Below, in pieces: positions 17,355-24,932 of a DNA stretch of 64,000 nucleotides. Location of the stretch: positions 1 through 64,000 of the forward strand of contig NZ_CADCXN010000041.1 in assembly GCF_902806695.1 (NCBI RefSeq). The letters are read 5' to 3'. Within the stretch, counting starts at the first letter, position 1. The number at the start of each line of letters is the position of its first letter. The position numbers and the translations under genes are program-made. The notes under the pieces were generated by a model that ran no database searches, was not told the DNA's origin, and saw nothing but the letters and a program-made list of their open reading frames with translations. Source of the DNA: Candidatus Methylobacter favarea. Lineage in GTDB: Bacteria > Pseudomonadota > Gammaproteobacteria > Methylococcales > Methylomonadaceae.

Positions 17355-17933
17355 ATGAGAGTCACAGAAAAACCCGTTTCCAGTTACCCCTGGTACCTTC
17401 GTCCATTCTTCTGGAATCAAAAAAGAAAATACGGACAAATCCTTAAGCCTGCATTGATTTGGGCCAGAGTCCCCAGGCTGTTTGCAGCGATAGCAATACT
17501 CTATGGGGTGCTGGATAGAAAAGGCAGCCCTATCGATCCGGTTCTACGCTCCTTGATTACGGTGCGGGTATCGCAAATAAACGGCTGCCGTTTTTGTATT
17601 GATATTAACTCCGCCGTGTTGGCAAAAAGAACAGGCTCCATGAACAAGGTGGAAGCCCTTGAACGATGGCAGGAAAGCGAGTTGTTTGATAACAAGGAAA
17701 GAGTTGTCCTGGAATACGTCGAGGCAATGACTTATACCGGCCGGCAGGTTGATGTTGGTTTGTCACAGCGCCTGTATGAATACTTTAACGAAGATGAAAT
17801 CGTCGAACTGACCGGCCTCATCGCCTTCCAGAATTTATCCAGCAAATTTAACAGCGCCCTCGATTTGCCAGCACAAGGGTTTTGCCGTCTCCCGGAAAGC
17901 GCCGCTCGCCCTAATGAAAACTCAAACGATTAA
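17355..17933 (+). CDS. Carboxymuconolactone decarboxylase/AhpD-fold protein
   Basis: A 192-residue protein of the AhpD-like fold. The diagnostic segment [15 protein letters not shown] gives a redox CxxC pair at Cys78 and Cys81 with the downstream acidic and polar residues typical of peroxidase-like members. Helical flanks match the family. The ATG at 17355 was chosen; an in-frame ATG at 17328 would add nine residues. Neither has a strong ribosome binding site. The family includes alkylhydroperoxidase partners and many proteins of unknown role; a function in oxidative or metal stress is plausible from the neighbours. Confidence 0.75.
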   Translation: MRVTEKPVSSYPWYLRPFFWNQKRKYGQILKPALIWARVPRLFAAIAILYGVLDRKGSPIDPVLRSLITVRVSQINGCRFCIDINSAVLAKRTGSMNKVEALERWQESELFDNKERVVLEYVEAMTYTGRQVDVGLSQRLYEYFNEDEIVELTGLIAFQNLSSKFNSALDLPAQGFCRLPESAARPNENSND

Positions 17934-17947
17934 TGAGGAACGCCACT

Positions 17948-18040
17948 ATGAACACATGGCCCAAGCTATCATTTACCGTAGCCGCAAGCTTTGATCGCAT
18001 GTGCACTGGACTGATGCCGCAGCGTCTGACGACGCGTTAG
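17948..18040 (+). pseudogene. Decayed copy of the P-type ATPase start
   Basis: From the ATG at 17948 the bases ATGAACACATGGC, then ACCGTAGCCGCAAGC, parallel the first 45 bases of the ATPase gene at 13325 with scattered changes. The peptide begins MNTWPKLSFTVAAS against MNTWHNTSITEAAS. It leaves the ATPase reading after about 15 codons and stops at 18038-18040. It is a short duplicated fragment, not a gene. Confidence 0.6.
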
Positions 18041-18055
18041 CCTAAACGGCGGGCT

Positions 18056-18166
18056 TTCGGGAAAGCATTTCGCGTACTCAGGCCCGGCGGCGAACTGTAT
18101 GGGGGATTTCGGCAAACTGTCCGATCAGTTCCTGCCTCTGATTTCGCGGGTGGGGCGTCGGGTTGA
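18056..18166 (+). pseudogene. Possible scrap of a SAM-dependent methyltransferase
   Basis: One frame reads FGKAFRVLRPGGELY, which fits the strand-5 region of class I methyltransferases (xEAxRVLKPGGxL), before running into a TGA at 18164-18166. No other part of the fold is visible. This is a weak call from one motif. Confidence 0.3.
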
Positions 18167-18300
18167 TGCGGTTCACGGCGCTAGGGCGGCTCTGCAAGCC
18201 GAAGGGAGATGTTCCCTGAAGTACCCGCAGAGGATCTGCACTCTGTCGGCGTTTTTATGGATTGGTCTGTTGTGACCCAGAAGCCGGGCAATTGCATTCG

Positions 18301-18596
18301 CTGGCTGATTTGCTTGAGGCTGTGCAAACCGGCGCCATGGAGCGCATCCGTCTGGTTATAATGACGGACCTTGCCAATATTTTCAGAATGACGGACCTTG
18401 CCAATATTTTCAGATTGTTTCCGGTCTCATGCTCGCCACTGGTACCGGCGCCGATGTGATGAAGCCTATGGCCGTCCCCATGATCGGCGGGATCGGTTCG
18501 GCCATGTTATTGACGCTGCTGGTCATCCCGGCGATTTATGTGATTTGGCGCTGGCATAGGCAAATCAAATCTGTCGCAGGCAAGCCGGCCGTATGA
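18301..18596 (+). pseudogene. C-terminal relic of a second CusA-type RND pump
   Basis: EAVQTGAMERIR is read from about 18316 and matches the segment before helix 11 of CusA pumps. After a 27-bp tandem duplication and a 2-base insertion the frame changes, and the rest reads ATGTGADVMKPMAVPMIGG then LLTLLVIPAIYVIWRW, ending at a TGA at 18594-18596. The sequence differs from the intact pump at 9157 (STGTGSEVMRRIAAPMVGG), so it comes from another, lost pump gene and not from a duplication of the neighbour. Confidence 0.75.
18361..18414 (+). repeat. 27-bp exact tandem duplication
   Basis: The unit beginning ATGACGGACCTTGCCAATAT occupies 18361-18387 and is repeated without change at 18388-18414. 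It is a multiple of three and lies inside the CusA relic, duplicating the peptide MTDLANIFR. Confidence 0.9.
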
Positions 18597-18904
18597 GCGG
18601 TTTGCAAGCTGGGGCGGGGAAGGGCGATGACGTCAGGGCAGACTCGGAAGCCGTGCTGGCCGCGAGCCGGTTCATCCATCGGAAAATCCTGATGTGGCTG
18701 TTTCTCGACGGTGCTGCAAGGCAGCATCGCCCCCTATTTTTTAGCTGCTCCATCGTCAGTCGTCGTCACAATATATGGCATTGGGCCGGGTTAACGCATC
18801 CTGTTGCCGATTATAAGGAACATCGCTATTAGTTTTCAGAACCTATAAAACCGCATCGATCTACAATAGGTTAATTTTTTCGATTTTGGCGGATTTAATC
18901 TGTA
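18597..18904. other. Gene-less stretch before the ammonia-lyase
   Basis: About 300 bases after the CusA relic with no recognisable domain in any frame. It may hold further decayed sequence, and its last 60 bases turn AT-rich, where the lyase promoter should lie. No clear promoter boxes were identified. Confidence 0.35.
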
Positions 18905-20440
18905 ATGAAGAATATAAAAGCTAGCGTTGTATTCGATGGTCAACCGTTGACTATTGAAGATATTTGTCTGCTGGCCAATAAACAGGCAAGCTGTGAATTA
19001 AGCCGGCAAACTGCATTTATTAAACGCATTGATAAAGGCGCGGCGTTTATCGATGACTTATTAAAAAAACAGGGTTTTGTTTATGGCGTTACGACCGGTT
19101 ACGGCGATTCCTGCACAGTATCCATTCCGCTTCATCTGGTGGAAGAACTGCCCAAACATTTGTATACCTATCACGGCTGCGGTCTCGGCAGTCATTTTGA
19201 CGCACCGCAGACGCGGGCGATTCTGGCAGCAAGACTAACGAGTCTGGCGCGCGGTTTTTCCGGGGTTCGTTATAAGTTACTGGAGCAATTGGCAGAACTA
19301 TTAAGACAGGATATTCTGCCGCTGATTCCGCAGGAGGGCTCGGTAGGCGCCAGCGGCGATTTAACCCCTTTATCTTATGTGGCCGCCGTTCTGTCTGGAG
19401 AAAGAGAGGTTGTTTATCAGGATAAGCGCCAGGTGACTCAGGACGTTTTTAACCGTTTGGCTATCGAAGCGCTTATCTTAAAGCCCAAAGAAGGCCTGGC
19501 TATTATGAACGGCACGGCGGTAATGACGGGCATTGCCTGTCTTGCCTGGCAACGAGCCGAGTATCTGGGCCGCTTGACCACGCGCATTACCAGCCTTGCA
19601 TCCATTGCCTTAAGGGGGAATGCCTATCATTTTGATGAAAAACTGTTTTCGGTTAAACCGCATCCGGGACAAAACCGCGTGGCTGAGCGTCTTCGCTCAG
19701 ACTTGCAGCTAACAGAAGGCGCACCACGGCATGATATTCGCTTGCAGGATCGCTATTCCCTGCGCTGCGCGCCGCATGTGATTGGCGTGCTGGAAGATTC
19801 CTTGCCCTGGCTGCGCCAGTTTATTGAAAATGAATTAAACAGCGCCAATGACAACCCCATTATTGATGCCGAAGGTGAACATGTCTTACATGGCGGCCAT
19901 TTTTATGGCGGTCACATCGCATTTGCGATGGATTGCATGAAAACGGCCGTTGCTAATCTGGCCGATTTACTGGACAGACAAATGGCGCAATTAATGGATA
20001 CCAAGTTCAATCAGGGTCTTCCAGCCAATCTTTCCGGCGCCGAGGCCGGGCAAGCCATGCTGAATCACGGTTTTAAAGCCGTACAAATAGCGGTGTCGGC
20101 CTGGACGGCCGAAGCGCTTAAATTAACCATGCCCGCCAGCGTTTTTTCCCGCTCGACCGAGTGCCACAATCAGGACAAAGTGAGCATGGGCACTATCGCC
20201 GCCCGGGATTGCATTCGCATTCTGGAGTTAACCGAACAGGTTGCGGCGGCCGCATTGCTGGCGGTTGTACAGGGCGTGGAGCTGCGCGGCAATGTTGATG
20301 CTTTAAGCCCGGCGTTAAAAAGTACGTTTAATCAACTGCGCGAGCACAGTCCGTTGCTGACTACTGACCGGGCATTGGAAAAAGAACTGCGGCTTTGTCT
20401 GGAGCTGATACGCAAACAACATTGGAATTTATATGACTGA
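18905..20440 (+). CDS. Aromatic amino acid / histidine ammonia-lyase family (MIO enzyme)
   Basis: A 511-residue lyase that removes ammonia from an amino acid using the self-formed MIO cofactor. The cofactor triad Ala149-Ser150-Gly151 lies in GSVGASGDLTPLSYVA. Other family landmarks are VTTGYGDS near residue 63, NGTAVMTG near 200 and SANDNPI near 318. The substrate-selecting pair, Ser-His in true histidine lyases, reads Tyr89-His90 (LYTYHGCGLG). That argues against a plain HutH and for an aromatic-acid or aryl-polyene-type lyase. No hut genes are near. The gene stands alone, with a weak ribosome binding site. Substrate is inferred only. Confidence 0.8.
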   Translation: MKNIKASVVFDGQPLTIEDICLLANKQASCELSRQTAFIKRIDKGAAFIDDLLKKQGFVYGVTTGYGDSCTVSIPLHLVEELPKHLYTYHGCGLGSHFDAPQTRAILAARLTSLARGFSGVRYKLLEQLAELLRQDILPLIPQEGSVGASGDLTPLSYVAAVLSGEREVVYQDKRQVTQDVFNRLAIEALILKPKEGLAIMNGTAVMTGIACLAWQRAEYLGRLTTRITSLASIALRGNAYHFDEKLFSVKPHPGQNRVAERLRSDLQLTEGAPRHDIRLQDRYSLRCAPHVIGVLEDSLPWLRQFIENELNSANDNPIIDAEGEHVLHGGHFYGGHIAFAMDCMKTAVANLADLLDRQMAQLMDTKFNQGLPANLSGAEAGQAMLNHGFKAVQIAVSAWTAEALKLTMPASVFSRSTECHNQDKVSMGTIAARDCIRILELTEQVAAAALLAVVQGVELRGNVDALSPALKSTFNQLREHSPLLTTDRALEKELRLCLELIRKQHWNLYD

Positions 20441-20488
20441 AGGAATTTAGCACTTAAGGAATCTTTGAACAAATTGACTCCGCTCAGC

Positions 20489-20621
20489 GTTCGACAAGGC
20501 TCTCCTGAGCTTAGTCGAAGGGCTCACCACGAACGGCGTCAACAAGGCTCACTAGAGCATAGACGAAGGATCACCACGAACGGAGCCAACACAGACCGTT
20601 CGTCCTGAGCTTGTCGAAGGA
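20489..20621. repeat. REP-like palindromic repeat cluster
   Basis: Three related units lie between the lyase and hopJ-like genes. Unit 1 (20489-20536) starts GTTCGACAAGGCTC and ends CACCACGAACGG, with TTCGAC/GTCGAA able to pair. Unit 2 (20540-20583) is a decayed copy. Unit 3 (20596-20621) is inverted, CCGTTCGTCCTGAGCTTGTC. This is the well-known interspersed intergenic family built on TTCGACAAGCTCAGGACGAA. Confidence 0.8.
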
Positions 20622-20690
20622 TTGAGCAGATATTCCCTAATTGTAGGCATCTTCAGGATAAAAAAGTCAAGGAAGACGCTTGCTTGAGGG

Positions 20691-21044
20691 CTATTTAGCA
20701 ATCAGCGGCTCGCCTTTAAAATGCACGCCTTCCCAGCCGTAGCGCATGAAATTCCTGATGTTTTGATGGCCCGAGCCGTGCGGGTCATTTAACACATCCA
20801 GCCGGTAATAATCTCCGAACAGGTTTAAGGTCTGCTGCCGGTCAAGCCGGTTTAGTTGAGCAAAGGCGAAAATTTTGCAGGAACCTTCGTTAGTTCCGGC
20901 CTGATTGACGAGTATATGTTCATAGCGGCCGGTATGGAATTCCGTAGGCCGGTAGTGATAGTTTTCCGCAATGACAGCTATGGTTTCACTAAAACTGACG
21001 GCTTCATTGTTTTTTACTTTTTCAAGGAATGAGGGGAGTGACAT
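20691..21044 (-). CDS. HopJ-family protein
   Basis: A 117-residue protein of the HopJ type III effector family by name, though in free-living gammaproteobacteria it is a small cytoplasmic protein of unknown role and no secretion system is seen here. Typical blocks are VSFSETIAVIAENYHY near the N-terminus, GTNEGSCKIFAFAQLN in the middle and FMRYGWEGVHFKGEPL at the end. It is full length. It is transcribed in the same direction as smpB, which lies about 95 bases upstream. Confidence 0.8.
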   Translation of the reverse strand: MSLPSFLEKVKNNEAVSFSETIAVIAENYHYRPTEFHTGRYEHILVNQAGTNEGSCKIFAFAQLNRLDRQQTLNLFGDYYRLDVLNDPHGSGHQNIRNFMRYGWEGVHFKGEPLIAK

Positions 21045-21139
21045 GGCTGAGTTTCAATGCAAGTTCAATCAACGACAACCCCGAGGCTGGTTTCGGCCGA
21101 CATGAGGGTAGGGCGTGTGCTCTTTTACAATAAAGCCGT

Positions 21140-21625
21140 TTATGCATGCTTCATAATGCGCGCTTTTTCACGTTGCCAGTCCCGCTCTTTGGAAGTGGCG
21201 CGTTTGTCATGCAGCTGCTTGCCTTTTGCCAAACCGATTTCCAGCTTGGCGCGGCCGTTTTTCCAGTACATGGACAATGGAATCAAGGTATAGCCTTTCC
21301 GTTCTACCGAGCCGATCAGTTTGCCTAGTTCATGGCGGTGCAGCAGCAGTTTTTTGGAACGGACGGCTTCCGGCTTTATATGCGTTGAAGCCGACAGCAA
21401 GGCCGAAATATGAGCGCCGGACAGCCAGGCTTCGCCGCGTTTTAACAGCACATAACTTTCCTTGAGTTGAACCCGGCCGTCCCGCAGGCTTTTAACTTCC
21501 CAGCCTTGCAAAACAAGGCCTGCCTCAAACCGTTCCTCAATAAAATATTCATGCGTGGCCTGACGATTTACCGCAATGGTATTGTTTGGTTGATTTTTAT
21601 TTTTACGGGACTTTTTATCGGCCAT
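21140..21625 (-). CDS. smpB: SsrA (tmRNA)-binding protein SmpB
   Basis: A 161-residue partner of tmRNA in trans-translation, which frees stalled ribosomes and tags the incomplete protein. Signature segments are present: [20 protein letters not shown] at the N-terminus, [19 protein letters not shown], and the basic C-terminal tail [20 protein letters not shown] that enters the decoding centre. An N-terminal extension ([12 protein letters not shown]) is common in relatives. It is divergent from the NSS transporter gene. No tmRNA gene was found in the window. Confidence 0.95.
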   Translation of the reverse strand: MADKKSRKNKNQPNNTIAVNRQATHEYFIEERFEAGLVLQGWEVKSLRDGRVQLKESYVLLKRGEAWLSGAHISALLSASTHIKPEAVRSKKLLLHRHELGKLIGSVERKGYTLIPLSMYWKNGRAKLEIGLAKGKQLHDKRATSKERDWQREKARIMKHA

Positions 21626-21722
21626 AGTACGGGTAGAGATTTAAACTGACGTGAGGGTATAATTTTGTTATTTTACTCGATATGTTTGTACGAGTGGGTT
21701 TTTAATAGAGTATGGCCTTCAC

Positions 21723-23084
21723 ATGATGGATTCAAAAAAATTACAACACGGTCAATGGTCCTCATCTTTCGCATTTATTATGGCGGCAACCGGTTCAGCG
21801 GTTGGTTTGGGTAATATCTGGAAATTTCCTTATATCGCAGGAGAAAATGGCGGCGGGGCGTTTGTTATTGTGTATCTGCTTTGTGTAGGACTGATTGGCA
21901 TTCCTATAATGATGGCGGAAATTATGATGGGCCGCCGCGGCAAGCAAAATCCTGTTGATGCCCTGAAGGCATTGGCCGGTGAAGCTGGAGCAGATAAAAG
22001 CTGGCATTATCTAGGCTGGACGGGGGTTGTGGCAGGGTTTTTAATCCTTTCCTATTACAGCGTTATTGCAGGCTGGGCCTCGGCTTATGCGGTAAAAGCC
22101 TTTATCGGCAGTTTTTCCGGCGCAGGCTCAGTAGAGATAAAAGAACTTTTTGATAATTTTATCGCCAGCCCTGTCCAGCTGATTTTTTGGCATACGCTGT
22201 TCATGCTGGCCACCATGCTGATTGTCGCGCGGGGCATTAATGAAGGGATGGAAAAAGCGTTACGTTTTCTGATGCCGGGCTTGTTCATTATTTTGATTTT
22301 ATTAGTGGCTTATGCGATGACCACGGCCAGCTATGAGCAAGGCATAGCCTTTTTATTTACTCCCGATTTCAGCAAGCTTACCGGCAATTCCATACTGACC
22401 GCCATGGGCCAGGCTTTTTTTACTCTCAGCCTGGGTATGGGAGCCATTATGGTATATGGCTCTTATTTGCCGAGTGAGGTATCGATTGCCAAAACTGCAT
22501 TTTTAATTGCCGGTGCCGATACGGTGGTAGCTCTACTGGCAGGCGTTGCTATTTTTCCGATTGTTTTTGCCAACGGCCTGGAACCCGCCAGCGGTCCGAG
22601 TCTTATCTTTCAGACTCTGCCGATCGCCTTTGGCGCGATGTCTGGCGGCTGGTTATTCGGCGTTTTATTTTTTGTGATGCTGGTATTTGCGGCTTTATCG
22701 TCATCGATTTCACTGATAGAGCCTGCGGTTGCCTGGCTGGTTGAAAACCGGCGGATCAGCAGGGAAAGCGCCTGTATATGGGCTGGCCTGGCAGCATGGC
22801 TATTGGGATTTGCAAGCATTTTTTCATTTAATGTCTGGTCAGAGCTCAAAATATTTGATAGAACAATTTTTCATTTGCTGGATTATTTGACAGCAAATTT
22901 AATGCTGCCTGTCGGCGGTTTTTTCATTGCAGTATTTGCCGGTTGGGTCATGAAGCGTCAGCATAGCGAACAAGAGCTTAATTTGGCCGTTAAGCAAAGC
23001 TATTCAATATGGATATTTCTCGTTTGCTATGTAGCTCCCGGCGCTGTTTTCCTGGTTTTTCTACATGTCGTTGGAGTTTTATAA
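21723..23084 (+). CDS. Sodium-dependent transporter, NSS family
   Basis: A 453-residue Na+-coupled symporter of the neurotransmitter-sodium-symporter (SNF) family. The first helix has SAVGLGNIWKFPYIAGENGG, which forms the Na+ and substrate sites. About eleven hydrophobic helices follow, including the LeuT-like helix 6 region LSLGMGAIMVYGSY. Bacterial members usually carry amino acids; the substrate here is unknown. The start is one of two adjacent ATG codons (21723 or 21726). Two bases separate its stop from the ratA start, so the two are probably co-transcribed. Confidence 0.9.
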   Translation: MMDSKKLQHGQWSSSFAFIMAATGSAVGLGNIWKFPYIAGENGGGAFVIVYLLCVGLIGIPIMMAEIMMGRRGKQNPVDALKALAGEAGADKSWHYLGWTGVVAGFLILSYYSVIAGWASAYAVKAFIGSFSGAGSVEIKELFDNFIASPVQLIFWHTLFMLATMLIVARGINEGMEKALRFLMPGLFIILILLVAYAMTTASYEQGIAFLFTPDFSKLTGNSILTAMGQAFFTLSLGMGAIMVYGSYLPSEVSIAKTAFLIAGADTVVALLAGVAIFPIVFANGLEPASGPSLIFQTLPIAFGAMSGGWLFGVLFFVMLVFAALSSSISLIEPAVAWLVENRRISRESACIWAGLAAWLLGFASIFSFNVWSELKIFDRTIFHLLDYLTANLMLPVGGFFIAVFAGWVMKRQHSEQELNLAVKQSYSIWIFLVCYVAPGAVFLVFLHVVGVL

Positions 23085-23086
23085 GC

Positions 23087-23518
23087 ATGACGGTCGTTCA
23101 TAAAAGCGCATTGGTCAGATTTTCCGCACGGCAAATGTTTAATCTGGTTAATGACATTGAAGCCTATCCGAAGTTTTTACCGTGGTGCAGCGGCAGCCGG
23201 ATTATCAAGTGTGAAGACGATATTATTGAAGCAGAATTACTGATTGCCAAGGGCGGTTTCAAAAAATCGTTTTCTACGCGCAATACGATTGATTGCGGCG
23301 GCAGAATAACAGTCTCCTTATTAAATGGCCCATTTTCCTATCTGGAGGGAAAATGGGATTTTATGCCGCTGGCAGATGATGCCAGCAAGATTTCCCTGGA
23401 TCTGGAATTCGAAATGTCAGGGAAACTTGCGAGTTTGGCATTCGGAGCCGTTTTCAATCAGATATGCAATACCATGGTAAGTTCTTTTATCACTCGAGCT
23501 AAGGAACTGTATGGATAA
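23087..23518 (+). CDS. ratA: RatA/Coq10-type START-domain protein
   Basis: A 143-residue single START/SRPBCC-domain protein. It has the family opening VHKSALVRFSARQMFNLVND, the block YPKFLPWCSGSRI and the end MVSSFITRAKELYG. Members have been described as ribosome-association toxin RatA in E. coli and as ubiquinone-binding Coq10 homologues, and the sequence does not separate these roles. The ATG at 23087, two bases after the transporter stop, gives the normal family length. The stop overlaps the rnfH start by eight bases, the conserved ratA-rnfH pairing. Confidence 0.88.
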   Translation: MTVVHKSALVRFSARQMFNLVNDIEAYPKFLPWCSGSRIIKCEDDIIEAELLIAKGGFKKSFSTRNTIDCGGRITVSLLNGPFSYLEGKWDFMPLADDASKISLDLEFEMSGKLASLAFGAVFNQICNTMVSSFITRAKELYG

Positions 23519-23798
23519 CGAGCCGTCAATAGTGGTAGAAGTGGTCTGCGCAACACCGGAGGAACAGGTCATTATTGCGCTTAAAGTGCCGCAAGGCTCT
23601 ACTATTGAAACAGCGATAAGAGCTTCAGGTCTGTTAAGCCTTTTTCAGGAAATTGATTTATCCGAGACTAAAGTAGGTATTTTCGGCAGGGTTTGCAAGC
23701 TTGATCAGCCTGTAAGTCCGGCCGATAGAATAGAAATTTACCGGCCTTTGGTAAATGATCCCAAACAGGCAAGGCGGCAGCGAGCGGCAAAGTTATAA
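23511..23798 (+). CDS. rnfH: RnfH-family ubiquitin-fold protein
   Basis: A 95-residue beta-grasp protein of the RnfH/YfjF family. Typical features are the opening strand IVVEVVCATPEEQVIIALKV, the KVGIFGRVCKLDQPVSPADR block and the EIYRPLVNDPKQARRQRA end. It overlaps ratA by eight bases, the order found across gammaproteobacteria. Its function is unknown despite the name. It faces the bamE gene, with 33 bases between their stops. Confidence 0.9.
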   Translation: MDNEPSIVVEVVCATPEEQVIIALKVPQGSTIETAIRASGLLSLFQEIDLSETKVGIFGRVCKLDQPVSPADRIEIYRPLVNDPKQARRQRAAKL

Positions 23799-23831
23799 GA
23801 ACATCCGCAGCCTGTTTTTTTGCCGTGGCTG

Positions 23832-24341
23832 CTAAAACTGCGGTTCATTTGCAGAAGGTTTTTTCTCTGTCCGGTCTGTTTCAGAAGCGTTGTCGACATT
23901 ATCCAGGCCGAGCAGACCGGTAATGGTTTCCCATAGGGTTTTGTCAATATTGCGCTTGGGAACATCAACCGTTTTTTCTTCCGATGCCTTAATAATAGGC
24001 ACAGTGCTGGGTTTGAAGTCGCCCTGGACGGCGATGATGCTATCCTCATTAAAAAATAATGACACTCTTTTTTGCAGCCTTGGTTCACCGCCGGGCTGCA
24101 AGGAATAAAGGTAATCCCAGCGCTCCGGGTGGAAAACATCGACCAGCATAGGCGATCCCATTATATACAGTACCTGGCGTTTATTCATATTGGGCCGAAG
24201 CTGGTCAACCATGGACTGATCAATTATGTTGCCTTGTTGAATGTCAAGGGTATAAACACCGGGTAAATTGTTCAAAATCGTGGAGCAGGAAGCAATAGCC
24301 AGGCTTGCCAATAAACTTGAAAAAAAAAGCGGCTTTATCAT
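23832..24341 (-). CDS. bamE: Outer-membrane assembly lipoprotein BamE
   Basis: A 169-residue lipoprotein of the BAM complex that inserts beta-barrel proteins into the outer membrane. The signal sequence ends in a lipobox, AIASC, with Cys19. The SmpA/OmlA domain has [20 protein letters not shown] and [18 protein letters not shown], then RWDYLY. The C-terminal tail of about 60 residues is longer than in E. coli and looks disordered. The ATG at 24339-24341 was chosen over a TTG four codons upstream. It is divergent from fur, the common arrangement in this class. Confidence 0.92.
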   Translation of the reverse strand: MIKPLFFSSLLASLAIASCSTILNNLPGVYTLDIQQGNIIDQSMVDQLRPNMNKRQVLYIMGSPMLVDVFHPERWDYLYSLQPGGEPRLQKRVSLFFNEDSIIAVQGDFKPSTVPIIKASEEKTVDVPKRNIDKTLWETITGLLGLDNVDNASETDRTEKKPSANEPQF

Positions 24342-24433
24342 GGGAGGCTGCAAAATAATTGAAAAATAAAATCATACACGATGGCAAACAATTCTCCTAT
24401 AAAACTGTCATGCCTTTCATGCTTAAAAAAGGC

Positions 24434-24476
24434 TACAATGTGCAACGCCATGTATAAAATCGCTTTGCAGGCGATT
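24434..24476 (+). promoter_or_regulatory. Candidate fur promoter and leader stem-loop
   Basis: TACAAT at 24434-24439 is a good -10 box, but no well-spaced -35 box is visible. Downstream, AATCGC (24458-24463) pairs with GCGATT (24471-24476) in the untranslated leader, just before the ribosome binding site. The hairpin could tune fur translation; this is inference. Confidence 0.3.
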
Positions 24477-24492
24477 CAACCGGAGAATACTG

Positions 24493-24909
24493 TTGGAAAC
24501 TCATGATTTAAGGAATGCAGGCCTGAAGGTGACTTTGCCTCGGGTCAAGATTCTGCAGATTTTAGAAAATCAGGCTAACGAGCATCATTTAACTGCGGAA
24601 AAGGTTTATAAAATACTGCTGAGCGAAGACGAAGAAATCGGATTAGCCACGGTTTATCGCGTTTTGACCCAGTTTGAGGCAGCCGGTCTCGTGACCCGAC
24701 ATCATTTTGAAGGCGGAAACTCTGTCTTTGAACTGAGTTCAGGTGATCATCATGATCATATTCTGTGTATGAAGTGCGGTAAAGTTGATGAATTTACCGA
24801 TGAATTTATCGAAGCCAGGCAAAAAGAAATAGCCGCCAGATTGGGCTATGAATTAACCGACCATGGCCTGTATTTATACGGTTTTTGTCCCCAATGCAGA
24901 AAATCCTGA
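24493..24909 (+). CDS. fur: Ferric uptake regulator Fur
   Basis: A 138-residue iron-responsive repressor. The winged-helix DNA-binding part opens with DLRNAGLKVTLPRVKILQIL, the recognition helix region has EEIGLATVYRVLTQFEAAGL, and the metal-binding part has GDHHDHILCMKCGKVDEF with a C-terminal CPQC. The start is TTG at 24493: GGAG lies six bases upstream and the protein then begins ETHDLR like other Fur proteins, while no in-frame ATG gives the conserved N-terminus. A TTG start may keep expression modest. It is divergent from bamE. Confidence 0.93.
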   Translation: METHDLRNAGLKVTLPRVKILQILENQANEHHLTAEKVYKILLSEDEEIGLATVYRVLTQFEAAGLVTRHHFEGGNSVFELSSGDHHDHILCMKCGKVDEFTDEFIEARQKEIAARLGYELTDHGLYLYGFCPQCRKS

Positions 24910-24932
24910 ATTTTCTCTAACCTGTCAACTTC

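Noticed and set aside
18262-18459. Small plus-strand open frame as a real gene
   Set aside because: It reads the CusA relic through a tandem duplication and then out of frame; not an independent gene.
20691-21044. HopJ name read as evidence of a type III secretion system
   Set aside because: The family is widespread in free-living bacteria and no secretion genes are present.
23805-23843. Bidirectional terminator between rnfH and bamE
   Set aside because: Two competing 6-bp stems (GCAGCC/GGCTGC and CCGCAG/CTGCGG) are possible, but both are short and the T-run is in a loop, so the call is too weak.
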